A stretch of DNA of 64,000 nucleotides from Nocardioides limicola. Its GTDB lineage: Bacteria > Actinomycetota > Actinomycetes > Propionibacteriales > Nocardioidaceae. Below are positions 16,143 to 28,075 of the stretch, piece by piece; positions within the stretch are counted from its first letter, which is position 1; the number at the start of each line of letters is the position of its first letter. The position numbers and the translations under genes are program-made. The notes beneath the pieces are model-generated. The model saw only the letters and a program-made list of their open reading frames with translations. It was not told the DNA's origin and did not search any database. Where the stretch lies: contig NZ_JAERJA010000013.1 of assembly GCF_016827675.1 (NCBI RefSeq), positions 79,609-143,608 on the forward strand. The letters run 5' to 3'.

Positions 16143-17413
16143 GCCCCACATTCCGCTCCCTGCACAACTTCAACTATCGCCGGTACGCCGCCGGCGGCGT
16201 CGTCTCCAACACCGGCACCTGGATGCAACGCGTGGCCCAGGACTGGTTGGTGCTCCAACTCACCGCCAACAGCGCTCTTGCGATCGGCATCACCACCGGG
16301 TTGCAGTTCCTGCCGTTCCTGCTCCTCTCACCGCTGGCCGGACTGGTCGCCGACCGCGTCGACAAACGACGGCTGCTCCAGATCACCAACATCGCGATGG
16401 CGGTACCGGCGTTGCTGCTGGGTGGCCTGGCCGTGTCCGGCGCCGCCGAGATCTGGCACGTCTACGTGCTGGCCTTCGTGCTGGGGACGGCGGCGGCGTT
16501 CGACGCGCCGGCCCGGGCCGCCTTCGTCTCGGAGATCGTCGGTCCCGAGGACCTCACCAACGCCGTCGGCCTGAACTCGGCGTCGTTCAACGCGGCGCGG
16601 TTGGTCGGCCCGGCGGCGGCCGGTCTGATGATCGCCGCCCTCGGCGGCGGCGCGGTGGCCACCGGCTGGGTCATCCTGATCAACGCCTTCACCTACCTGG
16701 GGCCACTGATCGCCCTGCGGTCGATGGACCCCACCCGGCTGACCACCCCGCGGCCCCAGGCTCGGGAGCCGCGGATGATCCGCGCCGGGATCGGCTACGT
16801 CCGGCGTCGACCGGACCTGGTGCTGATCATGATGATCGTCTTCTCGGCCGGCACCTTCGGGATGAACTTCCAGATGACCTCCGCACTGATGGCCACCGAG
16901 GTGTTCGACAAGGGGGCGACGGAGTTCGGGTTGCTCGGCACCTGCCTGGCCGTCGGCTCGCTCGCCGGCTCACTGCTGGCGGCAAGTCGGACCCGGGTGC
17001 GGTTGCGGATGGTGGTCGCGGCCGCCCTGGCCTTCGCGCTGATCGAGGTGTGCGCCGGGCTCACCCCCAGCTTCCTGGCCTTCGCGCTGGTGGCGCCGCT
17101 GTTGGGGCTAGCGGCACTGACGATGATCACCACCGCCACCAGCTACATCCAGCTGCACACCGATCCGCGGGTGCGGGGTCGGGTGATGGCCCTCTATCTG
17201 ATGATCTTCATGGGCGGTACGCCGGTCGGGTCACCGATGATCGGCTGGCTCGGCGAGGCCTTCGGAGCCCGGTGGACGCTGTTGTTGGGCGGTGCGCTGA
17301 CGGCGCTCGGGGTGATGGTGGCGGTCGCCTTCTACTGGCGACGGGAGCCCGCTGCGGTGCGCCCGCGGCGGCGGCTTCCCGAGCCCGGGACGCCGCTCGT
17401 CGACGCTGCCTGA
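16139..17413 (+). CDS. MFS exporter, apparently with a CTG start codon
   Basis: A 424-residue MFS exporter of the enterobactin/drug-efflux type: an [17 protein letters not shown] first helix, motif A in [14 protein letters not shown], and about 12 helices. No ATG, GTG or TTG occurs at the family start. The first residues expected for the family ([13 protein letters not shown]) follow a CTG at 16139, which overlaps the marR stop as CTGA. A perfect AGGAGG (16123-16128) is 10 nt upstream. The only in-frame standard start upstream (GTG 16013) lies deep inside marR. CTG initiation is the best reading; a sequencing error at this codon is the alternative. Likely regulated by the coupled MarR. Confidence 0.88.
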   Translation: MSPTFRSLHNFNYRRYAAGGVVSNTGTWMQRVAQDWLVLQLTANSALAIGITTGLQFLPFLLLSPLAGLVADRVDKRRLLQITNIAMAVPALLLGGLAVSGAAEIWHVYVLAFVLGTAAAFDAPARAAFVSEIVGPEDLTNAVGLNSASFNAARLVGPAAAGLMIAALGGGAVATGWVILINAFTYLGPLIALRSMDPTRLTTPRPQAREPRMIRAGIGYVRRRPDLVLIMMIVFSAGTFGMNFQMTSALMATEVFDKGATEFGLLGTCLAVGSLAGSLLAASRTRVRLRMVVAAALAFALIEVCAGLTPSFLAFALVAPLLGLAALTMITTATSYIQLHTDPRVRGRVMALYLMIFMGGTPVGSPMIGWLGEAFGARWTLLLGGALTALGVMVAVAFYWRREPAAVRPRRRLPEPGTPLVDAA

Positions 17414-17444
17414 GAGCCCTCCGGATTGCGCAGTTCCGCTGGTT

Positions 17445-17473
17445 TTGCTAGTGACACGGTCGGCGGGTAGGCT
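17445..17473 (+). promoter_or_regulatory. str operon promoter (rpsL)
   Basis: TTGCTA (17445-17450), 17-nt spacer, TAGGCT (17468-17473): a good actinobacterial housekeeping-type promoter, with transcription expected to begin near 17480. It leaves a leader of about 140 nt before rpsL. Confidence 0.7.
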
Positions 17474-17483
17474 GACTCCTCGT

Positions 17484-17537
17484 GTCTGGCATGACCAGAC
17501 GTTTCTTCCCTGCCCGGATTCCGGAGCAGGTCGGGCA
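17484..17537 (+). promoter_or_regulatory. Structured 5' leader of the str operon
   Basis: Two hairpins lie directly after the predicted start of transcription: GTCTGG-CATGA-CCAGAC (17484-17500) followed by GTTTCTT, which looks like a weak terminator, and TGCCCG...CGGGCA (17511-17537) enclosing CCGGATTCCGG. They may modulate readthrough into rpsL. Confidence 0.5.
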
Positions 17538-17621
17538 CCACCGTGTGAGCGGCAGTTCCCGGAACAGACCGCCTCGACAAAGCGTCGTTGCGTGAGAGCA
17601 GAACAGAAAGGGAACCACCCG

Positions 17622-17993
17622 GTGCCCACAATCAACCAACTGGTCCGCAAGGGCCGCCAGGACAAGGTGTCCAAGAACAAGACGCCTGCCCTGAAGGGTT
17701 CACCGCAGCGCCGAGGCGTCTGCACCCGCGTCTACACCACCACCCCGAAGAAGCCGAACTCCGCCCTCCGCAAGGTCGCCCGCGTGCGCCTGTCCAGCGG
17801 CGTCGAGGTCACGGCGTACATCCCGGGTGTGGGTCACAACCTGCAGGAGCACTCGATCGTGCTCGTTCGCGGCGGCCGGGTGAAGGACCTCCCCGGTGTC
17901 CGTTACAAGATCATTCGCGGTTCGCTCGACACCCAGGGTGTGAAGAACCGCAAGCAGGCACGCAGCCGCTACGGCGCGAAGAAGGAGAAGTAA
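17622..17993 (+). CDS. rpsL: 30S ribosomal protein S12
   Basis: The 123-residue decoding-centre protein matches S12 along its full length ([11 protein letters not shown] start, [17 protein letters not shown] middle, KKEK end). Lys43 and Lys88, the residues whose change gives streptomycin resistance, are the wild-type lysines, so this copy encodes a sensitive ribosome. The GTG start has an AGAAAGGG site. It is the first gene of the str operon, and its TAA overlaps the ATG of rpsG by 1 nt (TAATG). Confidence 0.99.
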   Translation: MPTINQLVRKGRQDKVSKNKTPALKGSPQRRGVCTRVYTTTPKKPNSALRKVARVRLSSGVEVTAYIPGVGHNLQEHSIVLVRGGRVKDLPGVRYKIIRGSLDTQGVKNRKQARSRYGAKKEK

Positions 17994-18463
17994 TGCCTCG
18001 CAAGGGTCCCGCTCCCAAGCGCCCGCTCGTCGTCGACCCCGTCTTCGGCTCCCCGCTCGTCTCCCAGCTCGTCTCCAAGGTGCTTCAGGACGGCAAGAAG
18101 CAGGTCGCCCAGCGCATCGTCTACACCGCACTCGAGGGCTGCCAGGAGAAGACCGGCACCGACCCGGTGGTCACGCTCAAGCGTGCCCTGGACAACGTGA
18201 AGCCGGCCATCGAGGTCAAGTCCCGCCGCGTCGGTGGCGCCACCTACCAGGTCCCGATCGAGGTCAAGCCCGGCCGCAGCACCACGCTGGCGCTGCGCTG
18301 GCTGGTCGGTTACGCCGCCGAGCGGCGTGAGAAGACCATGGCCGAGCGCCTGATGAACGAGATCCTGGACGCCTCCAACGGCCTCGGTGCCGCGGTGAAG
18401 AAGCGCGAGGACACGCACAAGATGGCCGAGTCCAACAAGGCCTTCGCCCACTACCGCTGGTGA
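17993..18463 (+). CDS. rpsG: 30S ribosomal protein S7
   Basis: A 156-residue S7, the usual bacterial length, with [12 protein letters not shown] at the start and the conserved C terminus ENTHKMAE-like [18 protein letters not shown]. It nucleates assembly of the 30S head by binding the 3' domain of 16S rRNA. It is the second str-operon gene, translationally coupled to rpsL by a 1-nt overlap. S7 is the autoregulator of the str operon in E. coli; whether it acts so here is not visible. Confidence 0.99.
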   Translation: MPRKGPAPKRPLVVDPVFGSPLVSQLVSKVLQDGKKQVAQRIVYTALEGCQEKTGTDPVVTLKRALDNVKPAIEVKSRRVGGATYQVPIEVKPGRSTTLALRWLVGYAAERREKTMAERLMNEILDASNGLGAAVKKREDTHKMAESNKAFAHYRW

Positions 18464-18466
18464 TCC

Positions 18467-18489
18467 TGACGGGCCCAGAAGGCCCGTCA
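18467..18489 (+). promoter_or_regulatory. Perfect hairpin between rpsG and fusA
   Basis: TGACGGGCC (18467-18475), loop CAGAA, GGCCCGTCA (18481-18489): a 9-bp perfect stem 4 nt after the rpsG stop with no T-run after it. It could attenuate, stabilise mRNA ends or bind a ribosomal protein. Confidence 0.55.
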
Positions 18490-18529
18490 CCACCGTCCAT
18501 CCACGTCTGACAAGGAACTGTGACTCAAA

Positions 18530-20641
<2,112 letters not shown>

Positions 20642-20709
20642 GTCCGGACCCTCGGCAGCACCACCAACCAACACACGAGTCACAGCATCAATCACAGGAG
20701 GAGCCCACA

Positions 20710-21903
<1,194 letters not shown>

Positions 21904-21920
21904 CCCACTGAGTCACGATC

Positions 21921-21957
21921 GGAGCCCCGGGCCAACGGCCCGGGGCTCCTTCGTTTC
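21921..21957 (+). terminator. Intrinsic terminator of the str operon
   Basis: GGAGCCCCGGGCC (21921-21933), loop AAC, GGCCCGGGGCTCC (21937-21949), then TTCGTTT: a 13-bp perfect stem with a T-rich tail, 18 bp after the tuf stop. Confidence 0.93.
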
Positions 21958-21977
21958 CGCCTGAAAGGAACGTGTCG

Positions 21978-22709
21978 ATGCCCGACTCACTGCCCCCTGC
22001 TCGCCCGCACCTGAAGTTCACCGAGGACGGGCGCCGGATGCGGGAGGTCCTCAGCTATGCGCGACGGGGGAGTCGCCTGGGGATCAAGGAGCAGCAGGCC
22101 TGGGACGCCCATCACGAGGCGTGGGTGATCCCGGACGAGGCGGTCGACCGGCCCGGCTTCGCGTTGACCGACTGGTTCGGCCGCGAGGCGCCGCTGGTGA
22201 TCGAGATCGGGTCCGGCGTCGGTGAGGCCACGGCTGCGGTTGCTGCCGCCCGCCCCGAGGTGAACCTGTTGGCGCTCGAGGTCTGGGTGCCGGGCGTGGC
22301 TGCGGGACTTGCCCGGGTCGCCGAGGCCGGGGCCACGAACGTGCGCTTCTGCTCGGTCGATGCGGTCTGGTTCCTTGAGCATCTGGTGCCTGCGGGCGGC
22401 CTCGAGGAGCTGCTCACCTTCTTCCCCGATCCATGGCCGAAGACGCGACACCACAAGCGGCGACTGGTGCAGCCGGACTTCGTGCGGGTGGCCGCCGGTC
22501 GACTCCGTGACGGTGGCCTGTGGCGCCTGGCCACCGACTGGGCCGAGTACGCCGAGCAGATGGTCGCGGTGCTCGATGCCGAGCCGACCCTGTCCGGCGG
22601 CGTGGTCGATCGGTGGGAGGGACGACCGGTGACCAAGTTCGAACGCAAGGGCATCGCCGCCGGGCGCGCCATCACCGACCTGGCCTACCGGCGCCGCGAA
22701 GCCAGTTGA
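21978..22709 (+). CDS. trmB: tRNA (guanine-N7-)-methyltransferase
   Basis: The 243-residue enzyme transfers a methyl group from S-adenosylmethionine to N7 of G46 in tRNA. The SAM site is EIGSGVGEATAAVA (about 74-87), the catalytic/tRNA segment is FFPDPWPKTRHHKRRLV, and the family C-terminal motif TKFERKG is present. ATG 21978 was preferred over GTG 21972 because AAAGGAA (21964-21970) then sits at a normal distance. It is a lone gene downstream of the str terminator. A 21-bp repeat array begins 2 nt after its stop, and the next gene converges on it. Confidence 0.95.
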   Translation: MPDSLPPARPHLKFTEDGRRMREVLSYARRGSRLGIKEQQAWDAHHEAWVIPDEAVDRPGFALTDWFGREAPLVIEIGSGVGEATAAVAAARPEVNLLALEVWVPGVAAGLARVAEAGATNVRFCSVDAVWFLEHLVPAGGLEELLTFFPDPWPKTRHHKRRLVQPDFVRVAAGRLRDGGLWRLATDWAEYAEQMVAVLDAEPTLSGGVVDRWEGRPVTKFERKGIAAGRAITDLAYRRREAS

Positions 22710-22710
22710 C

Positions 22711-22794
22711 CCCACGGGCCCAAGTCGGTGCGGACGAGGCGCAAGTCGGTGCGGATGAGGCCCAAGTCGGCGCGGATGGGGCCCAAGTCGGGAT
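22711..22794 (+). repeat. Second array of four 21-bp tandem units
   Basis: Units start at 22711, 22732, 22753 and 22774, each with a GGCCCAAGTCGG-type core. Like the array at 2377-2460 it has exactly four units, sits immediately after a stop codon on the same strand, and ends with the unit GGATGGGGCCCAAGTCGGG. It fills the space between convergent trmB and the RDD gene. Confidence 0.95.
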
Positions 22795-23600
22795 CAGTGG
22801 TGCCGGTGGACGAGACGATCGCGCAGGGCCGCCTCACGCTGCAGGCGAGCCAGGTCACGCTCGCGGCGGGCCGCGATGACGGCCGCCAGGAACACCTCCG
22901 GGTCGGTGCCGGGTGGGGGAGCGGGCGACACGTGGCTGCGCAGCAGCCCAGCCAGATGCTCGGCCATCCTGCTCCGCGACGCCGGATCCAACTGGGCCAC
23001 CCGGAGCAGATGCTGACGCGCCTGGAGGGCCAACGGGCCAGGGATGCTGGCGATGTCGGCCCCCGCCGCCCAGGCCGCCAGTGATGCGGGCATCGGCACC
23101 GGCGGCGGCAAGGTGAGCGCGAACCGCTCCCGGACCACATACGTCCCGGCAGCGTAGTCGCCCAACCGTTTGCCGCGGTGGCTGAGGAGACCCGAGAAGA
23201 ACGCCGGGACTCCGGTGAGCAGGTAGATCTCCACCACGCCCACCAGCGCCCTGACGAAGGCGTGCTGGAAGCTGATCGGCCCGGCGTCGTCACGCACGGT
23301 GCGCAACCCGGTCACCAGTTTGCCCAAGGACTTGCCCCGGGTGAGGGTCTCCACCGCCGTCGGCACCACCACGAACACCGCCATCAGGGTGCCGATCCAG
23401 GCCGCCCACATCAGCGCGAAACTCGTGTTCGCCACCGCGGTGAAGAACACGATGGAGAAGAGCACCATCGCCACCACGGTCACCGCCACGTCGATCAGGC
23501 CCGAGACCATCCGGGAGGCGAGGCTGGCCGCCGGGAGGTCCAGAGCCACAGCCTCGCCGGTGACGAGGTCGTCGGGGGTGAGGGCGGCGTACTGACTCAT
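22794..23600 (-). CDS. RDD-family membrane protein
   Basis: A 268-residue protein with the RDD domain in the first 170 residues: ASLASRMVSGLIDVAV helix, a long hydrophobic segment to about 85, then TRGKSLGKLVTGLRTVRDDAG and a second helix pair. The remainder is a soluble, Arg-rich cytoplasmic tail. The function of RDD proteins is mostly unknown. ATG 23600 gives the family start MSQYAALTPDDLVTGEAV. It is divergent from the SpoIIM gene by 55 bp, in the same cluster as DUF58 and MoxR genes; the order parallels mycobacterial Rv3695/Rv3694c. Its stop abuts the 21-bp array. Confidence 0.85.
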   Translation of the reverse strand: MSQYAALTPDDLVTGEAVALDLPAASLASRMVSGLIDVAVTVVAMVLFSIVFFTAVANTSFALMWAAWIGTLMAVFVVVPTAVETLTRGKSLGKLVTGLRTVRDDAGPISFQHAFVRALVGVVEIYLLTGVPAFFSGLLSHRGKRLGDYAAGTYVVRERFALTLPPPVPMPASLAAWAAGADIASIPGPLALQARQHLLRVAQLDPASRSRMAEHLAGLLRSHVSPAPPPGTDPEVFLAAVIAARRERDLARLQREAALRDRLVHRHH

Positions 23601-23655
23601 TGTCGCCAGCATAGGGGCCCGTCGGAGCGAACCCCCGGCTGGCTACAGTGAGCGC

Positions 23656-24651
23656 GTGGACCTCGACGCCTATGTGACCGCCCGGCAGGGCGACTGGGAG
23701 CGGCTCCGCGAGTTGACCCGCCGCCGTCCGCTGACCGGCGCGGAGGCCGACGACCTGATCGAGACCTACCAGCGGGTGGCCACCGACCTGTCGGTGCTGC
23801 GCACCCGAGCCCCCGACCCGCAACTCATCTCCTGGCTCTCGTCGCTGCTGGCCCGCGCCCGCACCCGGACGTCAGGGGCCCGAGTGGCCTCTTGGCAGGG
23901 GGTCGCCGCGTTCATCACCGAACGTTTCCCGGCTGCCCTGTACCGGCTGCGCTGGTGGTGGCTGACTGCGGCCGCGGTCAACGTGCTGGTCGTCGCAGTG
24001 ATGATCTGGTGGCTGCTGGACAACCCGGTCGTCGAGCAGTCGCTGTTCACGCCCGAGGAGGTCGACCAGCTGGTCCGGCACGACTTCGAGAACTACTACA
24101 GCGAGTACGCCGCCAGCCACTTCACCACCCAGGTGTGGATCAACAACGTCTGGGTGACCGCGCTCTGTCTGGCCTTCGGAGTGCTCGGGCTGCCGGTCAT
24201 CCTGTTGCTGTGGAACAACATGGTGAACCTGGCAGTGATCGGATCGATCATGATCCGCCACGACCACACCGGCCACTTCTTCGGTCTGTTGCTCCCGCAC
24301 GGCCTGCTCGAGCTGACCGCCGTGTTCGTGGCGGCCGGGGTGGGGTTGCGGTTGTTCTGGTCCTGGGTGGCGCCCGGACACCTGACCCGCCCCCAGTCGA
24401 TGGCCCACGAAGGCCGCACGGCCGGCACCGTCGCCCTCGGACTGGTGGGCGTGCTGCTCGTCTCCGGGGTGATCGAAGGGTTCGTCACCCCCTCGCCACT
24501 GCCGACCTGGGCACGGCTGGGGATCGGCATCCTCGCCGAGCTCGCGTTCCTGGCCTATGTCTTCGGGCTCGGGCGAGCCGCGCACCTGCGGGGCCACACC
24601 GGCGACATCGACATCTCGCTGCTCGAGGACCGGGTCGCCTCCGCGCACTGA
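23656..24651 (+). CDS. SpoIIM (stage II sporulation protein M)-like membrane protein
   Basis: A 331-residue protein of the SpoIIM/DUF95 family. The soluble N-terminal 90 residues include RRPLTGAEADDLIETYQRVATDLSVLRTRAPD; then come about five membrane helices with the family motif F-F-G-L-L-L-P-H-G-L-L-E-L-T in the middle. In Bacillus SpoIIM works with SpoIID/P in engulfment, but this family is widespread in non-sporulating actinobacteria and its role there is unknown. The GTG start is preceded by a short divergent promoter region shared with the RDD gene. It converges with the DUF58 gene (45-bp gap). Confidence 0.88.
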   Translation: MDLDAYVTARQGDWERLRELTRRRPLTGAEADDLIETYQRVATDLSVLRTRAPDPQLISWLSSLLARARTRTSGARVASWQGVAAFITERFPAALYRLRWWWLTAAAVNVLVVAVMIWWLLDNPVVEQSLFTPEEVDQLVRHDFENYYSEYAASHFTTQVWINNVWVTALCLAFGVLGLPVILLLWNNMVNLAVIGSIMIRHDHTGHFFGLLLPHGLLELTAVFVAAGVGLRLFWSWVAPGHLTRPQSMAHEGRTAGTVALGLVGVLLVSGVIEGFVTPSPLPTWARLGIGILAELAFLAYVFGLGRAAHLRGHTGDIDISLLEDRVASAH

Positions 24652-24696
24652 GCTCCGCTGCCAGAGCAAGCCGGGCTGTCAGGGCAATCCTGGCCG

Positions 24697-25989
24697 TCAG
24701 AGCAGCCCGCGGGCCTTCAGCTTCAGGTAGTGATCGGCGAGTTTCGGGGGCAGGTCGTCGGCGTCGGCATCCACCACGTCCACGCCCAGCGCGGTCAACA
24801 TCGCCTCCGTGTGCCGACGCCGCCCCAACTCCTGCTCGGCGGCCGCCGCGGCGTACACGTCAGCGACGGTGTCGCGGAGCCTGGCCACCCGATCCAGTTC
24901 GGGATCCCGCACCGAGGCGAGCACCAGCCGGTGATGCCGCAACAGCGGCGCCAGCACCGGCAGCAGCCCCTGCTCGATCGCGGTCGGTTCGAGGGGCGTC
25001 ACCAGCACCACCAACGCGCGGCGACGTCCGAGCGAGTTCACCGCCCCGGCCAGCATCGACCAGTCACCCTCGGCGATCTCGGCCTCCAGGTCGGCCATCG
25101 TCTCCTGGAGACGACCGACCACCCGCTGCTCGGCGAGCCGCAACCGACTGCGCAGCAGCCGATCACCGGCGAGGAAGTCGACACGGTCGCCCGCCCTCGA
25201 GGCGAGCGCGGCGAGCAGCAGACAGGCATCCATCCCGGCGTCCAGGCGCGGTGTGTCACCGACCCGGGTGGCGCTGGTCCGAGAGGTGTCCAGCACGAGG
25301 ACGACGCGACGGTCCCGCTCCGGCTGCCAGGTGCGCACCACCACCGACCGACTGCGAGCACTGGCCCGCCAGTCGATCGACCGGACGTCGTCACCGCGGA
25401 CGTACTCACGCAACGAGTCGAACTCGGTGCCCTGGCCCCGCACCCGCACGGCCGCCCGACCGTCGAGTTCACGCAACTGAGCCAGTCGGCTGGGCAGGTG
25501 CCGCCGGGAGTCGAACCGGGGCAACGACCGGACCCGGCCGCCGACCGGGCGGGACGCCTGGCGGGCCGCCAGCCCGAACGGTCCGTGCGACCGGATCGTC
25601 ACCCGGGTCGCCCGCAGGTCACCCCGGCGGACCGGGTGCAACCCGGTGGTCAGCGGGACGGAGCGGCCGGGCTGCACCCGGACACGATGCCGGTTGTCGA
25701 CGGCGCCGGCGGTCGGCTGCCAGGCATCCCGCACCAGCAGTCGGGCGGAACGCCGGGTGGGGTTGCCCACCAGCAGCGTGGTGGCGGTGCGGTCGCCCAC
25801 CCAGACCGGCGCCGGTTCGCCGCGTCGCTGCAGGGTGAGCGCGGCAGGTGCGGGCGCCAGCAACCAGTCGATCCCGACCAGCACCGAGACGACCAACAGC
25901 CAGCCGAAGACGGTGCCCAGTCCCGGCCAGAGCAGCAGCGGCACGAAGCCGACGAGCAGTGCGACCACCACCCGTCCGGTGATGGCCAT
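24697..25989 (-). CDS. DUF58 domain protein, partner of MoxR (cluster 1)
   Basis: A 430-residue protein: two N-terminal membrane helices (about 6-45), a beta-rich region, then the DUF58 signature E-Y-V-R-G-D-D-V-R-S-I-D-W-R-A-S-A-R-S (about 231-249) leading into a von-Willebrand-A-like fold with VLVLDTSRTSA. DUF58 proteins are nearly always coupled to MoxR ATPases and are thought to be their effectors or substrates. The ATG overlaps the moxR stop by 1 nt (TGATG). The order DUF4350-MoxR-DUF58 with SpoIIM and RDD beside it resembles Rv3691-Rv3695 in mycobacteria. The biological output is not established. Confidence 0.9.
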   Translation of the reverse strand: MAITGRVVVALLVGFVPLLLWPGLGTVFGWLLVVSVLVGIDWLLAPAPAALTLQRRGEPAPVWVGDRTATTLLVGNPTRRSARLLVRDAWQPTAGAVDNRHRVRVQPGRSVPLTTGLHPVRRGDLRATRVTIRSHGPFGLAARQASRPVGGRVRSLPRFDSRRHLPSRLAQLRELDGRAAVRVRGQGTEFDSLREYVRGDDVRSIDWRASARSRSVVVRTWQPERDRRVVLVLDTSRTSATRVGDTPRLDAGMDACLLLAALASRAGDRVDFLAGDRLLRSRLRLAEQRVVGRLQETMADLEAEIAEGDWSMLAGAVNSLGRRRALVVLVTPLEPTAIEQGLLPVLAPLLRHHRLVLASVRDPELDRVARLRDTVADVYAAAAAEQELGRRRHTEAMLTALGVDVVDADADDLPPKLADHYLKLKARGLL

Positions 25990-26939
25990 CAGCGCGGCAC
26001 GGGGACCGAGTCCAGCGCGGTGCGGAGCACCTGGCCGGCGTCGACGCCCTCCAGTTCGGCCTCCGGGCGCAGTCCCAGTCGGTGGGTCAGGGTCGCCGGC
26101 GCCAGCGTCTTCACGTCGTCGGGGGTGACGAACTCCCGCCCCGAGAGCCACGCCCAGGCCCGGGCCACCCGCAGCAGGGCGGTGGCGCCACGGGGACTGA
26201 CGCCCAGTTCGAGGGAGGGGAGCTCGCGGGTCGCCCGAGCCACGTCCACGACGTACCCGACCACATCGGGGTCCACGCGCACGTCGGCGACGCCGCGCCG
26301 GGCCGCCAGTACGTCGTCCGGGCCGGCGACGGCCGTCAGGCCCGCCGCGGTCAGGTCGCGGGGGTCGAAGCCGGCGGCGTGCCGTTGCAGGATCTCCACC
26401 TCACCGCTCCGCTCCGGGATCGGCAGCACCACCTTCAGCAGGAAACGGTCCAGTTGTGCCTCGGGGAGGGGGTAGGTGCCTTCGTACTCGACCGGGTTCT
26501 GGGTGGCGGCGACCAGGAACGGAGTGGGCAGCGGCCGGGTCACTCCGTCCACCGAGACCTGCCCCTCCTCCATCGCCTCCAGCAGCGCCGACTGCGTCTT
26601 GGGCGGGGTCCGGTTGATCTCGTCGGCCAACAGCAGATTGGTGAAGACCGGGCCCTGACGGAAGGTCAGGTCCCCTCCCTCGACCACCATCGAGCCGGTG
26701 AGGTCGCCGGGCATCAGGTCGGGGGTGAACTGGACGCGTTTGCTGTCCACCGCCAGCGCCTGCGCGAAGCTGCGCACCAGCAGGGTCTTGGCTACGCCGG
26801 GCACGCCTTCCATCAGCACGTGGCCGTGGCAGAGCAGGGCCACCAGCAGACCGGAGACGGCCGCGTCCTGGCCGACCACCGCCTTGCTGACCTCGCGGCG
26901 CACCTCGGACAGCCGTTCCCGGGCCTCGTTCGGATTCAT
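25989..26939 (-). CDS. MoxR-family AAA+ ATPase (cluster 1)
   Basis: A 316-residue AAA+ ATPase with Walker A GVPGVAKT (45-52), Walker B LLLADEINR, sensor-1 ATQNPVEYEGTYPLPEAQLDRF, and the lid region after about 190. MoxR proteins are thought to act as chaperones that help assemble or activate partner proteins, often DUF58/VWA proteins. It is translationally coupled on both sides: the upstream DUF4350 gene's TGA overlaps its ATG, and its own TGA overlaps the DUF58 ATG. A second MoxR (52.5 kb) with its own DUF58 partner is present in this window but clearly a separate paralogue. Confidence 0.95.
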   Translation of the reverse strand: MNPNEARERLSEVRREVSKAVVGQDAAVSGLLVALLCHGHVLMEGVPGVAKTLLVRSFAQALAVDSKRVQFTPDLMPGDLTGSMVVEGGDLTFRQGPVFTNLLLADEINRTPPKTQSALLEAMEEGQVSVDGVTRPLPTPFLVAATQNPVEYEGTYPLPEAQLDRFLLKVVLPIPERSGEVEILQRHAAGFDPRDLTAAGLTAVAGPDDVLAARRGVADVRVDPDVVGYVVDVARATRELPSLELGVSPRGATALLRVARAWAWLSGREFVTPDDVKTLAPATLTHRLGLRPEAELEGVDAGQVLRTALDSVPVPR

Positions 26940-28075
26940 CAGGCAAGCACTCCTTCGGTGAGGTCGGCCAGTGCGGCCGCCAGGTCAAGCAGGTCGTCGT
27001 CGTTCTCGGCGGTGCGGTCGAGCAGGTCGGCGATCTCGGTCACCGGCCTGCCGGTGGCAGCGGCCACCGCCACCGCCAGGTCGGCCTCGGAGACCCTCAG
27101 GTAGGCCGCCAGTCGCTCCCGGGCCGCCGCAGTGAGCGCCCGGGACGCATGACGGCTGTCCCGTGCCCGGTGATAGAGACGGCCCCGGCTCCGGGTGGCC
27201 TCGATCGCCCGCACCGTGACCGGCAGCGGCTCCAGTTCCAGCGGCCCCAGGCGTCGCCCCCGCCACAGCATCAGCGCGGCCCCGGCGATGAAGAGCAACA
27301 CCAGCCCGGGCCTGGCCCAGTCCGGCAACAGATCGCTGATCGCCACCGCGTCCTCGCCGTCCAGATCGGTGAAGTCGGGCACGTACCAGACCAGCCGCGG
27401 GTGCTGCCCCAGCAGCCGCAGCCCGATCGCGGCGTGGTCGCCGGTCAGGATCTGGTCATTGCTGAGCGCCTCACCGAAGCCCACCAGCAGGATGTCGGCG
27501 TCGGGCACCTCGGCCAGCAGCACCTGCTCGTCGACGGCGAAACAGCCGTCGACCCCGCGCCAGCCGGTGGACCGGCCTGGCGCCAGCCGCAGCTCCGGGG
27601 TCAGCCCCCACGCACCGCAGCCGGCGTCCGCCTCGCTGACCCGGACCCGGGACCTCTCGACCGGCAGTTGAAGCAGGTGCGACGCAGCCAGCTGCGGGTC
27701 GATCACCACCAGTCGGGACCGGCGCGTCTCACCCAGTAGGTGGCTCGCGGTGCTCGCTCCCAGTGCGCCGGTGTCGCTGACCACCACGGTGGTGTCCGCG
27801 TCCGGCGCTGCCCGGGCCAACTCGGTGGCACCGCGGGCCACGGTCACCTCCACCCCTTCGGCAGCGAGCACCCGCACCAGGGCCTGGGTCCCGAGACCAC
27901 CCGGGTTGTCGGGGTCCAGGGGCAGCACGGTGCGGGGCCCGGCACTGGCGACCGTCAGCCCCACGGCGAGGGCGACCAGGCCGGCGACGACCAGGGCGAA
28001 CCGGGCCCGGCGCCAGCCCGGAGATGGCGGGCCCGAGGCGCGGCCCGCGTGCGGCGCGACCGGCATCGACGTCAT
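26939..28075 (-). CDS. DUF4350 domain membrane protein
   Basis: A 378-residue protein: an N-terminal membrane helix (about 25-45), an extracytoplasmic DUF4350 region (about 50-235; L-P-L-D-P-D-N-P-G-G-L-G-T-Q-A-L motif and V-V-V-S-D-T-G), a second membrane helix near 250-270 (PGLVLLFIAGAALMLWRGRR) and a cytoplasmic tail with a helical end. The DUF4350 fold resembles a class I glutamine-amidotransferase/gasdermin-like Rossmann domain in related families, but no catalytic residues can be assigned. It starts inside the preceding DUF4129 gene (4-nt overlap) and ends on the moxR ATG. The function is unknown; it belongs to the MoxR-DUF58 operon. Confidence 0.82.
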   Translation of the reverse strand: MTSMPVAPHAGRASGPPSPGWRRARFALVVAGLVALAVGLTVASAGPRTVLPLDPDNPGGLGTQALVRVLAAEGVEVTVARGATELARAAPDADTTVVVSDTGALGASTASHLLGETRRSRLVVIDPQLAASHLLQLPVERSRVRVSEADAGCGAWGLTPELRLAPGRSTGWRGVDGCFAVDEQVLLAEVPDADILLVGFGEALSNDQILTGDHAAIGLRLLGQHPRLVWYVPDFTDLDGEDAVAISDLLPDWARPGLVLLFIAGAALMLWRGRRLGPLELEPLPVTVRAIEATRSRGRLYHRARDSRHASRALTAAARERLAAYLRVSEADLAVAVAAATGRPVTEIADLLDRTAENDDDLLDLAAALADLTEGVLA

